Positions 1 to 12,713 are shown, numbered from the stretch's first letter. The stretch is 64,000 nt of DNA from Gonapodya prolifera JEL478 (GCA_001574975.1 KQ965828.1:104495-168494), one strand, 5' to 3'. Numbers and translations: made by a program. The notes: generated from the sequence alone by a model not told the origin.

Positions 1-359
1 AGAGTTGGGCTCACAAAAAAAGAGGAGAGTTGAGAGGGTAACAACAGCATTAAAAGGGGAGTAAAGAGGTGGCACCACCTCGCCTCAACTCGCCTTGTGA
101 AAAACTGTGGGCCACAGTTGCAGAGATGAAGCAATGTTGTGTTTTGACTGGCAGTCTTTAGCAACAACATCATGTGTTCTACAATGCCACTAAGCCTTTG
201 GAAAAGTAGGTCTGAATATGCAGCATGATGGTAAAGTTTGCAGTCATCAAATTTTTCTTGATTGTGACCCAATGGTGCTTTGACCAGATTTGATGAGACT
301 GCCATGGAGCTGTGCTCATACAGATAGATCATTAAATTATCTCATGTCACAGAACTTGT
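1..359. repeat. GAGTTG/CAACTC-rich repeat edge
   Basis: No gene is seen. The first 110 bases repeat short GAGTTG and CAACTC words in both orientations. The same words crowd the ends of the hAT elements at 14.8-20.7 kb, so this may be the end of another element cut by the window edge. That link is inferred from the motif only. Confidence 0.35.
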
Positions 360-1531
360 GCTCTTTACCAGAGATGTTATTCACTCTCCACCACCCTCTT
401 ACAATTTGAAGGTTTTGGTTGCATCAGTGCATTGGAAGAACTTGTCAATGCAGTGTGTGTGATATGGGGGTGCTGCAGGATCTGGTGAGGGTGTCCATCA
501 CCAATCAGCATACCATATGGATGTACCCTCTGACTTATAAACAATTTGTTGTGACTTGGTCAGGAAGACTTGAAGAGTACTTCTGCAACTTATTATGACA
601 TTAAGCGGGACACCTGCCACATGACAGCAAGCTTGTTGTTTTCTGTGTACAAGATTTACATCAGTACTGGTTGCATGACATCAATAGATCAGCTATTTTT
701 GCCCTGGTAACACAACTCCCAATTTTCACTACCTTTCAGCATCTGATTATATTGACAATTTTTAAGAAAGTAATACGTGATTTTACTGCTGGCAGAATGG
801 CCCCACAGGTGGTTTTGAAAGATTTTCCTGTGCCACAACTTACTCTTCACACGCCAGTGGTAGAGCATTAGAGGCTTAGAGACCAACAGTCCTTTCTTTT
901 GAGACTGAGCACTTATGGGTGTCTTTGTATTGCACATGACACATTGGCTTGCAAACAAAAATAGTCTGGTTTGTAGTCCCAGTGAAGTCAAAACATGAAA
1001 TATTTCCCATGATCCATATTGTCCACATGGCATGCTATGTGGAGATTCTTCTCAGTTCTAATTAGCTTGGATATTTTTTTGTAGCCTCCCAAGTCCCAGA
1101 TTAGTAAAGCATCATGCTGGGGGCCTGTAAGTCCAGCCTTTGTTTGCAGCTTGCACTTAGCAGAGATGAAATGCTGAAAGGTATACTGCATACAGAAACA
1201 TGTTTTTTAAGCCTGTGCAGTCATGCTGACTATGTTGGATTGCACGTGGCAAATCAGTATCAGGCTAGCAATGCGTTGTGTGCTGTTGTGGACACATTAT
1301 GCCCTTCTTTCTGGTGTTAACACATTTTTGGACAGTGTGATAAGTATTCAAAGGCTACTAAAGTAGATAGTGACAGTCAGTACAGCTATAACCCCCAAAA
1401 GTGCAAGAACTAATGCATGATTGACACTCCACCAGATAACCTTTTCAGTCAATTTTGCTCATTATGAAGCATGACATGAAGACAGTTAGCACATTACTTG
1501 TGCTAACTGTCTTTGTGTCTGTAAGCACATG

Positions 1532-1712
1532 TGGTACCTGACCTAGGGGTGCTCCATGAGACCTGTGTGCTGCAGGGCCGCAATGATGTATGAGTATGTG
1601 ATACATGTGAGGGTCTCAGATAGTCTCAACTGCAGGATCACAATGCCAAATGTGCAGTCTGTCCTGCAGGTGTGCTTATATATCACTACTATGGCCTACT
1701 GTGGTCACACTC
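1532..1712 (+). repeat. Short dispersed repeat, decayed copy
   Basis: This segment matches, in inverse orientation, a segment inserted in the hAT element at 18711-18962. Both begin TGGTAC, then ACCTAGG, and both carry a CTGCAGG-armed inverted repeat. Here the core reads CTGCAGGATCACAATGCCAA against CTGCAGGAACGTGATGCCAA in the other copy. Part of the difference is CpG turned to CpA, so this copy looks older or more heavily methylated. The family is not recognised; the small size and absence of coding suggest a non-autonomous element. Confidence 0.5.
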
Positions 1713-1768
1713 GCCCATTGCTGCGCCACACTCGCCCATTGCTGCGCCACACTCGCCCACTGCTGTGG
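1706..1768 (+). repeat. 21-bp tandem repeat, 3 copies
   Basis: Three head-to-tail copies of CACACTCGCCCATTGCTGCGC occupy 1706-1726, 1727-1747 and 1748-1768. The first two are identical and the third has a few changes. The repeat is in frame (seven residues, HTRPLLR-like) but lies in a short open frame with no sign of being a gene. The CpGs kept here stand out from the CpG-poor surroundings, so the expansion is probably recent. Confidence 0.8.
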
Positions 1769-3880
1769 CTGTCCCCAGCTGGCTGGGTGACAACATGGGG
1801 CAGTGAACTCACCTGCAGTTGCTTAGACACAGTTGTGCCCATGCCTCAAATGAAGTAGCTGCTACTAATCACACCATAAGATGTTCATTATTGGTGCTAA
1901 GCCTGTGTGACAGCAGGGCCTGATCTCCCAACCTGAAGCTCAATGATGTTACATTTAACTTGGTGCATTTTGGACAGTACACTAAATTAAAATTATAGTA
2001 ATGCTGAGTGCAGGCAAAATCCATCAATTGTCTGTGATCCAAGTGCACTTTGCTAAAAGGTAAGGTTTCAACAAATCTGCCAAGAAGCTGAGGTCACGCA
2101 GATTATCACTAAGAAATTATATATTTTCTGCACAGGCCCTCTTCTATCAGAGTTGCCAATTATTCTCTAAACCCCCCTAATGATCTGACTTGCAAGTTTT
2201 TGGCTGCATCATTGCACTGGAAGAAATTGACAATGCGATGTGTGTGGCAGGCAGTTTGTCCTTTTGCCATTGTTAGGGAGGCTATCACCAATTAGCAATT
2301 TATGTGTATGTGCTCTCTGATTTTTTAACTGAGGCTGGGACTGGGCCTGGGTTGGAGAAAGCTTTGTGGGTACTTGTACAACATTCAACATCAAGTGGCA
2401 AGCCCAGTGCATGCCAGAGTGTCTCTTCTTTTCTGAGTATGAGCTAATTTTCAAGAATCTGAATGCATGACATCATTAACTCAACCTCTGTCACTGTGAA
2501 ATCACCTATTGATGCATCCTATTGCTCAGAGCGTATGAGAGAGGTTTTCCATTGATTGTGTGCAATTGTACTGAGATTTGTACAGAAGAAAATGATGAAT
2601 TCTACTGCCCCTGAGAGTGAGAAGGCTATGTGGGGAGAAACAATTCCAAATATCTCTGTGTTGCCACACAAAACTGGAATCCATGTCATGTCACTGTAAA
2701 GTGTCTTCTGTGTCCCAATATCCTGGTAGTAAGATGTCAGAGGCAAGCAACCAATGGTCCTCTTTTTCAGTCTGCAATGCTGTGTGTCTTTGACTATGAG
2801 AAAGCAAGATCCAACTTTGAAACTGGAGGCCAACTATTGTCTCAATTGCACAGATCCACTTTTTGGACACAACTAGCAATTACTGGCTCTGCAATGCCGT
2901 GTGTAGTAACATGTCATCTGCCACGCAAGGCTGGTTTGTTACCTGCTAGTTTCAATGAAGATAACCATGACTAATTGACATATATTGCACCCTCTAACTC
3001 ATAAACTTGGGCTAGGGCTGGGTTTGGGTTGAAGAAAGCTTTGAGGGTACTTGTGCACCTGTGACTTGCAAGATTTTTGGCTGCATCCTTGCATTGGAGG
3101 GGCACCAATGCAATTTTTTGGCAGGAGAGTTTGCCAGACCACTTGGTTACAGTGGCTGTCACCAATTGGCAGATTTTGTGTATGCACACCTTGATTCATT
3201 AACTTGGGCTGGGACTGCATCAGAGTTGGCTTTGAGGGTGCTTTTCCCCCTCTAATATCAAGTGTCAAGCTTGGTGCAAAGCAGAGGTTCTTTCTTTTCT
3301 GATTTAGAGTCATATCAAGTGCTCCTTAGATGACATGAATAACTCAGCTGTTGTTGCACCAGTTGCTAGAACTCTAATTATGACTTCAGAGTTCAATTAT
3401 TGTCTTTTTTGGAATATACTGACAATTGTGAAGAAGAAAATACTTTTTTATATTGTGGCAGTGAGCAGGAAGGTTCAAAAATGTGGAGCTTTTAAATTCT
3501 TTGGTGTTGCAAACAAAGCTAGGAAAGTATGTTGTGACACTTTGAAGTGTACTGTCTCCAGTCTCCACAACTCTGACATTTCAACACCCTCAGAGCAAAA
3601 GAGCTGGTCAGACTTTGAGAGGCACATTATGTCCTCTTTTTGAGCCTGCATGACACTGGTTGTGTGTGTTTTCAACATGACAGCATACAAGCTATGGAGG
3701 TGATGACTTAACTCTTATGTTTGAGACATTATGTCACAGTGCATTGGTACATTGATTGATGTTATAAAATCAGAGCCTCCCACAGCTATCATAGTATCCA
3801 CTGGGGAGGCACACCCTGGAATGTGCAAGAATACATGATTGACACTCCATCAGATAACTTGGCTCAGATGGATATAAATA

Positions 3881-5757
3881 TTTTTGAAATGTTGAATTTA
3901 TTGGGATGCACTGCTGCTCAGGTCAAGAGGCATGCTTCATCCCTTTCCCTCACACTGTCACTTGAACCAATTGCATACCAATTCTGATGCACATGCACAC
4001 AATCTGCACCCATCTGCACATGACATGGCAATGTACAGGGAGACTGCACTGGCACATGCCATCATACAAGGCAGAGTGGTCAAACTCCTCCTCACATGCA
4101 GTGCCAACGTCAAGGCCACCATCTTATGGTGCAAGCCCTACTGTATGGTTGGCACCTGCACATAGAGCCACAACAAGTGGGACACCAGAAGGTGCTTATG
4201 GCACTGCATGTTTCCCATCCACCTTGTGCAGGCTATGGCCAAAGACAGCATCACAACACTGTGAGATGGGAATTGGTGGGAGTGTCCATTGCGCAATGGG
4301 TCTGTTGAGGTTGATAGGAAAGGAGGCAAGGTCCTGGAGGTCCACCCAGTGGCAAGGTACAATTCCAAGGCCAACCCCAAAGTCACTGAGGCAGGGTGTC
4401 ATCTGGTTGGGATGCTGATTGAGGGTGCAGCTATTGTTGGTGAGGGCACACCAGCTTCCCATGTAAAGAAAGCAATGGGGTTGTTGGCTGGTTGTCAACC
4501 TCTGTGTCAACCACACACTGGCCCTCAAACATGGGCCAATCTGCCCACAGCACTCAATTTGCATCTTCATCTGTATTTGCACTCAGCTCTGCCAAACCAC
4601 ACACCCACAACACTGATGCTGACAGTGCAAGTGGGGTGGCAGATGTGGATGACAATGTTCTGCTTTGAACAACACCACTCAGAGCGCCCACAGGAACCAT
4701 GACAACTGCCTGTAGCATGTCAGAAACAACCACCACCATTGCCAAGAACACCAATGGGCCATCTGAGTGGTCAAGTATGCATGACAATGACAAGACATGC
4801 CATGCAAAGGCAGAGCAAGGGTTGGAGATTGACAAAGGTGCAAGTACTGACAATGTGACTGGGCATGCTGGGAGTGGGTGCAGTTGGGCCTTGGCTGGCA
4901 ATATGATGATCAAGTCTGCTGATAGAAAGTACACAGTTGAATGTAACTCAGCAGTTGCAATTGACACAATTATTCCAACAGAAACACACAGCAGCAATCC
5001 CCCAACTTGTCCCCAAACAAGTCCTTGGCTGGCATGGCTTCAGTTGTCAGGTTTCACCTCTGTTCACACAAATCAGTCTATTTCCTTTCCCTTCTGTCTC
5101 CCAGCACACAGCTAAATATATGTCAAGCTAACCCTAATAAAGCTAGTCATCAGCCCAAGAACCAACTCATAGTCCACACAGAATCAGACACACAAACTAT
5201 TTAATCCATACTGCTCATGCTCTGTTCATGTGCGTGGTCTGGACTGCTTTGCATTCAGGCTGCTGGTTGTGCAGTCAAACCCAAGCAGGTCACAATTACC
5301 TGTGACAGGGATCTCACCAAAAGTGAAGGAAAATACAAGGCCATGGAGTGATACATGAAAGCCAGCACCAAGGCCATCCATGGGGACATGTGCGCCTTGT
5401 GTACTGCTACAACAAGGGTGTTGGTGTTGGGAAGGATAGGCAATGTGGGGATACTTTGATGGAAAGTGGAGGAGCTTCTAGGTTCAGATTTCTTGAAAGA
5501 CTCTTGGGAATCAGAGAAATGGAATATCTTAGGCATGTGCTCAGTGACCTCTGATGGTACTTTAAAGACCTCCTGAATGGAACCAACAATGATGAGGTAG
5601 TGATAGAAAACAGGCACATCACCTCTGACGTGGCATGGGGTTTGATTCAAGCAAGTCAGGAGGTGGAAATATTTTCATCATCTCTTTTCAAACTTAAATA
5701 TCCTGCATTGCATTCATGAATGTCTCTGTATATGGCTCATCCACTGACCATTGCAAG
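3881..5757 (+). other. CpG-poor tract upstream of the fossil LRR gene
   Basis: Several plus-strand open frames (about 4096-4308, 4289-4702, 4699-5115) overlap in different phases with no clear splice pattern. They may be decayed 5' exons of the LRR gene that begins at 5758, because strand and base composition match. The product is low-complexity, rich in Thr, His and Ala, and I recognise no domain. It could equally be unrelated repeat sequence. Confidence 0.25.
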
Positions 5758-6685
5758 ATTGTGCTCCCAATGATAAAGGAGTGCAAGGACAGGCTGATGC
5801 TCTTAAGAGTACCTCCACACTGATATCTCTCAACTTGTATAGTGAGTCTAAGTGTCTTGCTAGGATGTGTCCTTTTAGTTCCCTTGTTCTGAACATGTAC
5901 CAACTACCAATTGTGTGGGTTCCTGGCATCAGAGAACAGATTTAGAGATAATGGTGCAAGGTGCCTTGCTGACAGCCTGAAGAGAAACTCCACAGTGTTG
6001 ACTATTGAGTTGAACTGTGAGTGTGAGCTTATCACATAAAAGTGCGTGTTTGGCTTAGATGTTCTGCACTTATATGTGGTGCTCTTGGCACCAGACAACA
6101 ACATCAGTACTGATGGCGCAAGGCCCCTTTCCAATGCTCTGAAGAACAATTCTACTCTCTTGTTGCTTGACTTGACCCATGAGTGGGAGGTTCCTACAGT
6201 TTGGATTTCAAGTATGCATAGTACGCCATAGCATTCATGGATGCCCTCTTCACAGGCCTTTTACCAAACACCACAAAGTTGCGCTCTACATGATCAAGGA
6301 GTCCAAAGCCTGGCTGATGCCCTGAAGAGTAAGTCTTGCTGACAGCACTTGAACTGAATTGTGGGTGGAGGAGTCTCTTAAAAGTCCACGTTTGGCCCAC
6401 TTGTTTAGCTCATTCATATGTGGTGTTTCCTGACACCAGTGAACACAATTATGAATGGTGGTGCAAAGGCCCTTGCTGAAGGCTTGACAAGCAATTCCTC
6501 CCTGTTGGTTCTTGAATTGAATTGTGAGAGCAAGCTTCTCAGAGAAATGTTCATTTTCGGCTCAAATTCCCCACGGATATATATTGTGGTTCTTGGCACC
6601 TGCCAATTTCATCACCAATGATGTTACAATAGCCATTTCAATGCTTTGAAGACAAACGTAACACTAACATCACTTAACCTTGGTT
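5758..6685 (+). pseudogene. Fossil leucine-rich-repeat gene, one repeat per 84-nt exon
   Basis: Six exons each encode one 28-residue ribonuclease-inhibitor-type repeat (pattern D.GA..LADALK.NSTL..L.L). They lie at 5758-5841, 5933-6016, 6095-6178, about 6279-6360, 6440-6523 and about 6603-6685. Four are exactly 84 nt between an AG acceptor and a GTGAGT-like donor; the other two are 1-2 nt off. Introns are 78-100 nt. At 6179 the donor reads ATGAGT after CCC, as if a CpG decayed to CpA; at 6600 the acceptor CAG is CTG; exon four is about 2 nt short. No start or other domain is found. Such repeats occur in NLR-like and RanGAP-like proteins; which one this was cannot be told. Confidence 0.75.
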
Positions 6686-7660
6686 GTGAGTGGGAGCGTT
6701 TTGTTTGGGGATCACGGATAGTCAAAGGGAGTGAGTGTTCAGAAACACTACATTTCTCCAGTTGACTACTTGCAACCGATCACGTGATATTGTCGCATGT
6801 AAATCAATGGTAGGGAGTGCATTGTAAGTCGCAGCCAAACAGTGCGCCGCAGAAAACAAGACCATTAGCTGGTAATGCCTGTTCCCTCCAAATATTGTGG
6901 AAACACAGATGACAAGCCCATACAAAACCTCAAAAGACTTGCAACACAAGCCATGAGAGAAGCGTCCTGTCAAGCTCCTCAGGCAATGGTAGTGTCCAAA
7001 GGATAATTGAGTGGAATGACATGCCAAGCCTAAACGTCACGGCCAAGTATTCTGCCGCTATCCAGAAGATCACAGACGGAGCAGAAGACGTCCCTCAGTG
7101 CTGAGGTAAGCTACATGACAATGGAAAATAGACCATGGTGGGTAACTAACACGTCCAAAACATTGTTGGAGCAATTGCCGTTGCTCCGGTTGATCCTGTC
7201 TTTGGCTACGGAGTTAGATTATACTAAATATTGGCGGCATGGCCATGCGAGGCATGAATGAGAAGGGCGATTTCCCGGACGCAGCAAACATGACTCACCA
7301 AAGTTATGTTGCCATAAAAAGTCAAGCACTGCAGTGGAGTTCAAGTAAAAAGAACCCATTTCTGCCAACTTCGAGATCATAAAGATTGATGACACAAGTC
7401 GCAAGCCGCCAGAGGGGGACTTAACGCTGCTTGCAGTGATAGCCACGTAAAAAGTAAAAAGGGAAGGCTGCCGTGAAAGGATCGAACCATTGCTAGCTGA
7501 AACGGAAATGATCAGTTGAATCATTAAACTCCTCTAGCGACTGTGGCAGCTGATCGGGACTCAGTCGCGAACTACTTCTGTGTTAAAAAGAAGACGCCGG
7601 GTGCGTTCACCGTGGCTCTATATTGCAATGCGCCAAGGGAACTATATGAGCTGGGGATGA
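6686..7660. other. Intergenic; return to normal base composition
   Basis: CpG frequency rises from about 6715 onward, marking the end of the decayed block. Short open frames at 6722-7027 and 7219-7524 have no recognisable content. A GGATCGAACC word at 7473-7482 resembles part of a tRNA T-arm on the minus strand, but no matching acceptor stem was found. Confidence 0.4.
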
Positions 7661-7711
7661 ATGGCAAGGTCGTTCGGGTCAAAGTCGAACTACTTTTCAT
7701 CAACACAAGCA

Positions 7712-8558
7712 ATGACGTCTCCATCTGCACGCGCCCTCGCATCGCACATTTCCGCGCTTCGACGTTTCCGACTGGGCTCTCTCCAGTCGATTCCCTCTCG
7801 CCTTCCATCCCATGTCCACGTCGCAACACCCAACACATGCTTCACCCCCTACCGCACCTTCGCATCGCATCCCTCCTCCTCGCCATCATCCGAAGTCCCC
7901 TACTCTTTTGACCAAATCATGTCCCAGCTGTCTCAAAACCGCGACCTTCAAGTGGCATTCTTTATGACAGTGCAGAAGAATCCGGGCATGCTGAGAGAGA
8001 TTCAAGAGTTGCAGAAACTTATGACGGACAAGGGAGTCGCGCCGGATGGGATGGGAACCACGCCTTCCATGAGCTGTGAGTTGGGTATAAATTGGTCGAA
8101 GGGTGTGTTTTTGGAGGTTGGAGCTGATGATGAACGGCCCGGTGGTCGAAAAGCAATGTACAAGATGGTCATGGATACGGAGATCCGCGAGAAGTTGGAA
8201 AAGGTCACCGAGGAGATGAAACGGAGTGGGTTCTTCTCCGAGGTGAGTCCCACCAACGACCGCCAGCATCACCGCTCTAGTTTTTCCCCGGCCTTTTCCT
8301 TCGATATTTCATGTACATACACTCACACGACCCCATTTCACTCCTACCGCTTGGAACCCACTCCAGAACGCTCACCTCCTCAAAACAATCTTCGGCACCC
8401 ACGCATCTCCCTTCGACGACCCCGAAACGCTCGCCTCCGCGACCAAGCGTGACGCCATTCCTGAACGCAAGAGCGCGCAGGAAGATGACGTCGTGCTTGT
8501 GGATGAGAAGGGACAGGGAGTCATGGACAGGGTCAAGAAGATGTTCAAAAAGTCATGA
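7712..8558 (+). CDS. Probable mitochondrial protein of unknown function
   Basis: Two exons: up to 8242 (donor GAG|GTGAGT) and 8367-8558 (acceptor CTCCAG), ending in TGA. I prefer the ATG at 7712 because the next 50 residues are rich in Arg, Ser and Ala with no acidic residue, like a mitochondrial presequence. An in-frame ATG at 7661 would add 17 residues. The mature part has a helical stretch (DQIMSQLSQNRDLQVAFF) followed by a second helical stretch and ends in a Lys-rich tail (MDRVKKMFKKS). No family is recognised. It lies tail to tail with the deubiquitinase, the stops being 168 bp apart. Confidence 0.7.
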
Positions 8559-8725
8559 ACATAGGTCTCAGTGGGGCTGGATGGTTCTGACGCTTTCCGT
8601 TCCAAAGCGCATGGAATGAGTGTTACACCGCGTCGTTCATATCGTATGACATGTCTTTTCCGATGCCGGCGTAAATATACGTCCATTACTATCCTCACTG
8701 TCGAGTCAAATTCCCCATTACCCTC

Positions 8726-11590
8726 TCACACACGCTCGAAAAACAGCATAAACGCCTGGGCGCCTTTCACTTCATCCCATGTCGTCACGCGCACGTCCGT
8801 GTCGCTTGCATAAACCCACACGTCTTCCTCTCCAGCGCCTCCCCCTCCTGCAGCCTGTTGCGACGCTCTGACTCCATCAATGTCCATATCATCACCACCC
8901 TCACCACTACCTACACTGTTCTTGTTGACAACAGGAACTCGAACGTACGCATAATAGTGTCCTGACGCCAATTGATACCCCGAATGCACAACCACGCCGC
9001 GTAACTGGAACGTCGTATCTGGCTCGGGCTCGGCGGGTGTGGGCGGACGGAGGGAAGGTGAGAGAGGGCGGGGCGTGTTGGGACGGTGCATATGACCAGG
9101 CCGCGACGGCGACATGGACGAGCCCTTTGCCGCAGACGAGCGCGACCGCGTGACGACACCCGTCGTGGGTTCGGGGGACGCCGTAAGCCGCGTGCGCAAG
9201 CCCGTGCCCAATTGGGTGGGCTCCTTCGACAGCGAGCGCGACTTCTTGCGAGCCGGTTGGCCGCTCTCCATACTTCCGCCACTTTCCTCCCGTCCTGCCC
9301 TTTTCCCCGCTGCACCCATCCTTCTTGCGCGTCCTCTCTCGCCACCGCTAGGGTTGTCACCCATCCCCAATTCGCTCTTGCTCGCCGTGACACCCTTTAC
9401 CTCCAACACCTGCGGCACCCGGATCCACTCCTGCACCTTCCGCGTTCTCCCGCCGTACCCAGTTTGGAACCGCTTCAATCCAACAACTAGGACGGGTGGT
9501 AAGTCCTGCAGCAGAATGAGGCGCTTGTAAGCGGGGCGGTACATGGCCGGCGGCTTCCCGGCGCCAGGGAGCAGCGTTCCGTCCTCGGCGTTAAAGAACG
9601 CGGGGTGGTGGATCCGCTGGCAGTTCTCGCAGTTGAGGCTATCCGAGCCGTCCAGCTTCTCCACCGCCAAAAACTTTTCCAGGCATCCCACGAGGGTCAA
9701 TTCATCACCCTCGGCGGCTCCCGCTGAAGGTAGGACGGGGGTCCGCAGTGTGTCCTCTGCCAGCCCGGGACGGAGAAGACGGTCGACGTGGCGCAAGTGG
9801 TCCACGTCTGACGCGAGGGGGTACGAAGGGTCGGGTGGGAGGCCAGATGATTGGGAGGCGAGGAATTCGGCGACGAAGGAGGGGACTGGGGGAGAAGGCG
9901 AAGGAGAGATGGGGATTGGGAGGAGGAGGTCGAGGATTGGTTCGTGCGATAAAGAAACCTGGGATGTGGTGGGAGAGGGGGTTTTGGGATTTCGCAATAA
10001 CATTGGTGAGGAACAACGAACGACTCACGTTTTTGCAAACTTCGCAGACGACGACCGAGACCAAGTCACCGCCAAATACTTCATCCACCAACGTCCGCTT
10101 CTTCTTCTGGTTGCCCGTGTCCTTCTCCTGCCCTTTCTCCCCGTCAGCTCCCCCATCTTTCCCCTCAGCACCACGAGTCTCCGCCTTCTCCTGCTCTTCC
10201 CCAACCCCATCCACAAGCCTTCTCAACACCTCGTGCGCGTCCTGCTGCCTCATCGTACGGTACAGGGGCCACTTTGCGCAGAGCTCCTTGAACACCGGAC
10301 TCGGATCTAGCGCTGGAGCCCCAAGGACAGCCGGGCCTGTGTGGATAGCACCCGTGCCACGGGATCGCGTCGCGGGGCCGCCGAAGGGGACAGGGGGTTT
10401 GAGGAAGGTAGCGGAAAAGCCGGATCCGAGAAGGGATGTCGCTGGAAGAGGTGTAGGGGTGGCGGGAGGGAACAAAGTGCCCGTGGCGGCGCGGGAGTAG
10501 ACTGTGAGGAGAAATTCGGCAAGGGCGGATGAAAGCGGGCCTGCGTGGAGTTCAGAGGCGTCGGGTGCCTCTGTGGCTGAGGATGGAAGGTCGTCGAGAC
10601 CGGTGAGCGGGATTTTGGGGAACAGCGGTGCAAGGCGCTGGATGAGAGGGCGGGTGTAGGAGAGATTCTGCAGGATGGAGTTGAAGAAGCATGTGCTGGA
10701 AGTAGTGGCACTTTGAGTGGTATGTTGTTGCAAGGTGGGGATGTTAAGAGTACTCACTTTCCGAGGTTGCGTAGTCCGGGAGCGAGAACGTCGTCGCGTT
10801 TTGGGAGGAAGGTGGTGGGAGCGGGTGAGGTTGTTAGGGCGGGGACGCGGTTGAAGAGTACTGTTCGGTGTTTGAATAAAACATGAAAAGAACAATTCAG
10901 CTATCGAGGGAGCCGCAACCATTAGCAAGACAGGGACACGTACCATCCAGCCCTCCTGCACTCTTCACATCAGCTCGCACCATCGCATAACACTCCGTGA
11001 TCACCACATTCACCTCCGGCCCCGCTAGAATCTCCGCGTCGCACTCGTAGCACCAGCTCTGACCCGTCTCGATATTCATCACGAGTGGGTGGCCCGGTGC
11101 GCGCTCGGCGCCCGAATCGTCCTCGGACGCCGAAGCTGGTTGTGAGGCGGAGGCGATGCCGCGCGATAGTTCGAAGTGCGACAAGCCGTGGCCTAGGTCT
11201 GCTCGGCCGCAGTTGAGGTTCGCACAGGTGAGGCAGAGCCAGAGTGTTTGGGGCGGGTCGGGGATGTCGGTGAGGGAGAGTTGGGGCGGAGGTGTTGCGG
11301 GAGGGGAAGGTGGGGGGGATATTGCGCGGTATGGTGGGCCGGAATCGGATGGTTTTGGTTTGGTGAGGGTCAGTCGGAGTTTGTTACAGGTCTGGGAGGG
11401 AAGAGGGAGATAAGTGTTCTTGCTTGGACTACAGTGGTCGTCAATGCGATCATCTTTGGTTCCTCAAAAAAGAAGAAGCACAACTGGCGAAATACTTCTC
11501 CAGGAAGAATTCCGGCAAATAAATTGCCAGAAATCTCTTGACCGTCGCCTGATCCTCCTCCGAACTTACTCCCTCGATCCACCGTGGTCA
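8726..11590 (-). CDS. Ubiquitin carboxyl-terminal hydrolase, USP16/45-like (ZnF-UBP plus USP)
   Basis: A cysteine protease of the USP family that removes ubiquitin. An N-terminal ZnF-UBP zinc finger is read around 11030-11410: TLWLCLTCANLNCGR, then GHGLSHFELS, then HPLVMNIETGQSWCYECD. The catalytic Cys box GLRNLGNTCFFNSILQNL forms only when the intron 10696-10757 is removed. The His box (VVHSGYQLASGHYYAYV) is near the C-terminus, after a KRFQTGYGG segment. Exons: 8726-9958, 10029-10695, 10758-10860 and 10944 upward; these junctions keep frame. Long Pro/Ser/Arg-rich inserts split the catalytic domain, as in USP16/45 enzymes that act on histone H2A and other targets. The first exon is uncertain: an ATG at about 11590 works only with a weak GAG acceptor near 11460. 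Confidence 0.85.
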
Positions 11591-12713
11591 TTCGCCAATG
11601 AAACCCACCTCACAACCTCTTCTGCTTTTCGACTTGAGAGCGGCAGGAAGAATTCGTTTCAGCCTCGCTACTCGTATAGCCGAGACGTGGGGACAGTCGC
11701 GCTTCTGGTCCAGGAATGAACTCGGGTCGAACGGTAGGTTCTCGTCGACTAATCACGTTGTGAAATGGAGAAGTTCTCAGCACGAATGGTTTGAGCTTTC
11801 GTCATTCATTAGTCCTTCTGCTGGCTCACCGTGGGGCATGTCCACATCCGAGTCCTGAGATTCTCCCGAGTTTTTTGAAGACTTTCGCGACATTGTAAGG
11901 ATTGAATTGGAGATGGAAGCCCGCAAGAAAGTGAAGGAAGGACCTGCTGGAGAGGAGATGGGGCCTTCGAAGTCGTTCTGTAATGTTCACGAAACCAATA
12001 TCATCTTTCGGTGCCCTTGCACGATCACAACTTTTGGTGGCAAGTCAACCTTCGAAACAAGAAATCAAACCTTTGGAATCGATGGCATTGGAAGAGGAAA
12101 CCCGAGAGCGCATCAGTGAGGTTTTGTCCTGCGGTTGAAAGTCCCTCTGCAGCTACTGGAACCCTCTGCTTTCGATGATTCGTGACACGTTGAACAAACC
12201 AACGAAAACCCACCTGGAACAACACAACAGTGCGAGTCTTCGAATGGGGAAAGAGGGCCTTCCACGTGGGATTCATTCCGTTTATTCTCTACTTGGGTGA
12301 GCCCGCTTTGTGGAGAGGAGTGTGGACCGAGGATCAAGCTTAAGCCTCGTTCTATTCAATTGGACTGGTAACTCGATCAAACGGTGGCATAGGCTTCACA
12401 CAATCGAGCCCTCGCCCGTCCCTGTTGCGTCTTATCAGCCCACTGGCTGCGTAAAGGCTATGTCGACGCACAATGGTTGTTTTAGGAGTTGAGATGGATG
12501 AATTCGAGACACGGACATGCTTCCACCGACGTGTACAGTCACAATAGACTGCAAAGTACATCCAACGCGACCCTTTGTTTGGTAATGCCCTTACTCTTGT
12601 TTCCTGCACAATGGGATCGAGCTCGATTCAGTGGGCTGTCGTCTACACGATTCTCATAACAAGTAATGCTATCCAAGTACTCTAAAAACTGATACCCTTT
12701 CATTGAAAGGCAT
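11591..12713. other. Intergenic, no gene assigned
   Basis: Open frames on both strands are short (at most about 86 codons) and show no domain. A minus-strand frame at 12025-12276 begins MNPTWKALF, which weakly resembles a FNPTWRA segment read near 21350 in the downstream paralogue, so part of this may be an even older copy of that gene. The resemblance is too short to rely on. Confidence 0.3.

Larger units (their letters stand above)
360..3880. repeat. Three diverged copies of one unidentified repeat unit
   Basis: Three stretches, about 360-1460 (A), 2190-2950 (B) and 3030-3880 (C), align piecewise in the same order. Shared blocks include a run beginning ACTTGCAAG..TTTTTGGCTGC (B 2189, C 3062; in A a diverged version near 405), the block TCACCAATYRGCA (A 497, B 2288, C 3168), a TCTTTCTTTTCTG-like run (B 2424, C 3288), and a block near CATGATTGACACTCCA present at 1417 in A and 3834 in C. 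Unit lengths differ through indels. No reading frame survives beyond about 115 codons and I recognise no protein. CpG is rare while TpG and CpA are common, which suggests long methylation-driven decay. It could be an old gene family or a transposon family. Confidence 0.5.

Noticed and set aside
3932-4165. Ankyrin-like wording (ETALAHAIIQGRVVKLLL)
   Set aside because: Only one partial repeat, with no second unit in any frame nearby.
7420-7560. tRNA-like T-arm (GGTTCGATCC on the minus strand)
   Set aside because: No acceptor stem, D-arm or anticodon stem could be matched at the right distances.
9086-10500. Long plus-strand open frames opposite the deubiquitinase
   Set aside because: They are antisense shadows of G/C-rich codons in the USP gene, whose motifs and splice sites are clear.
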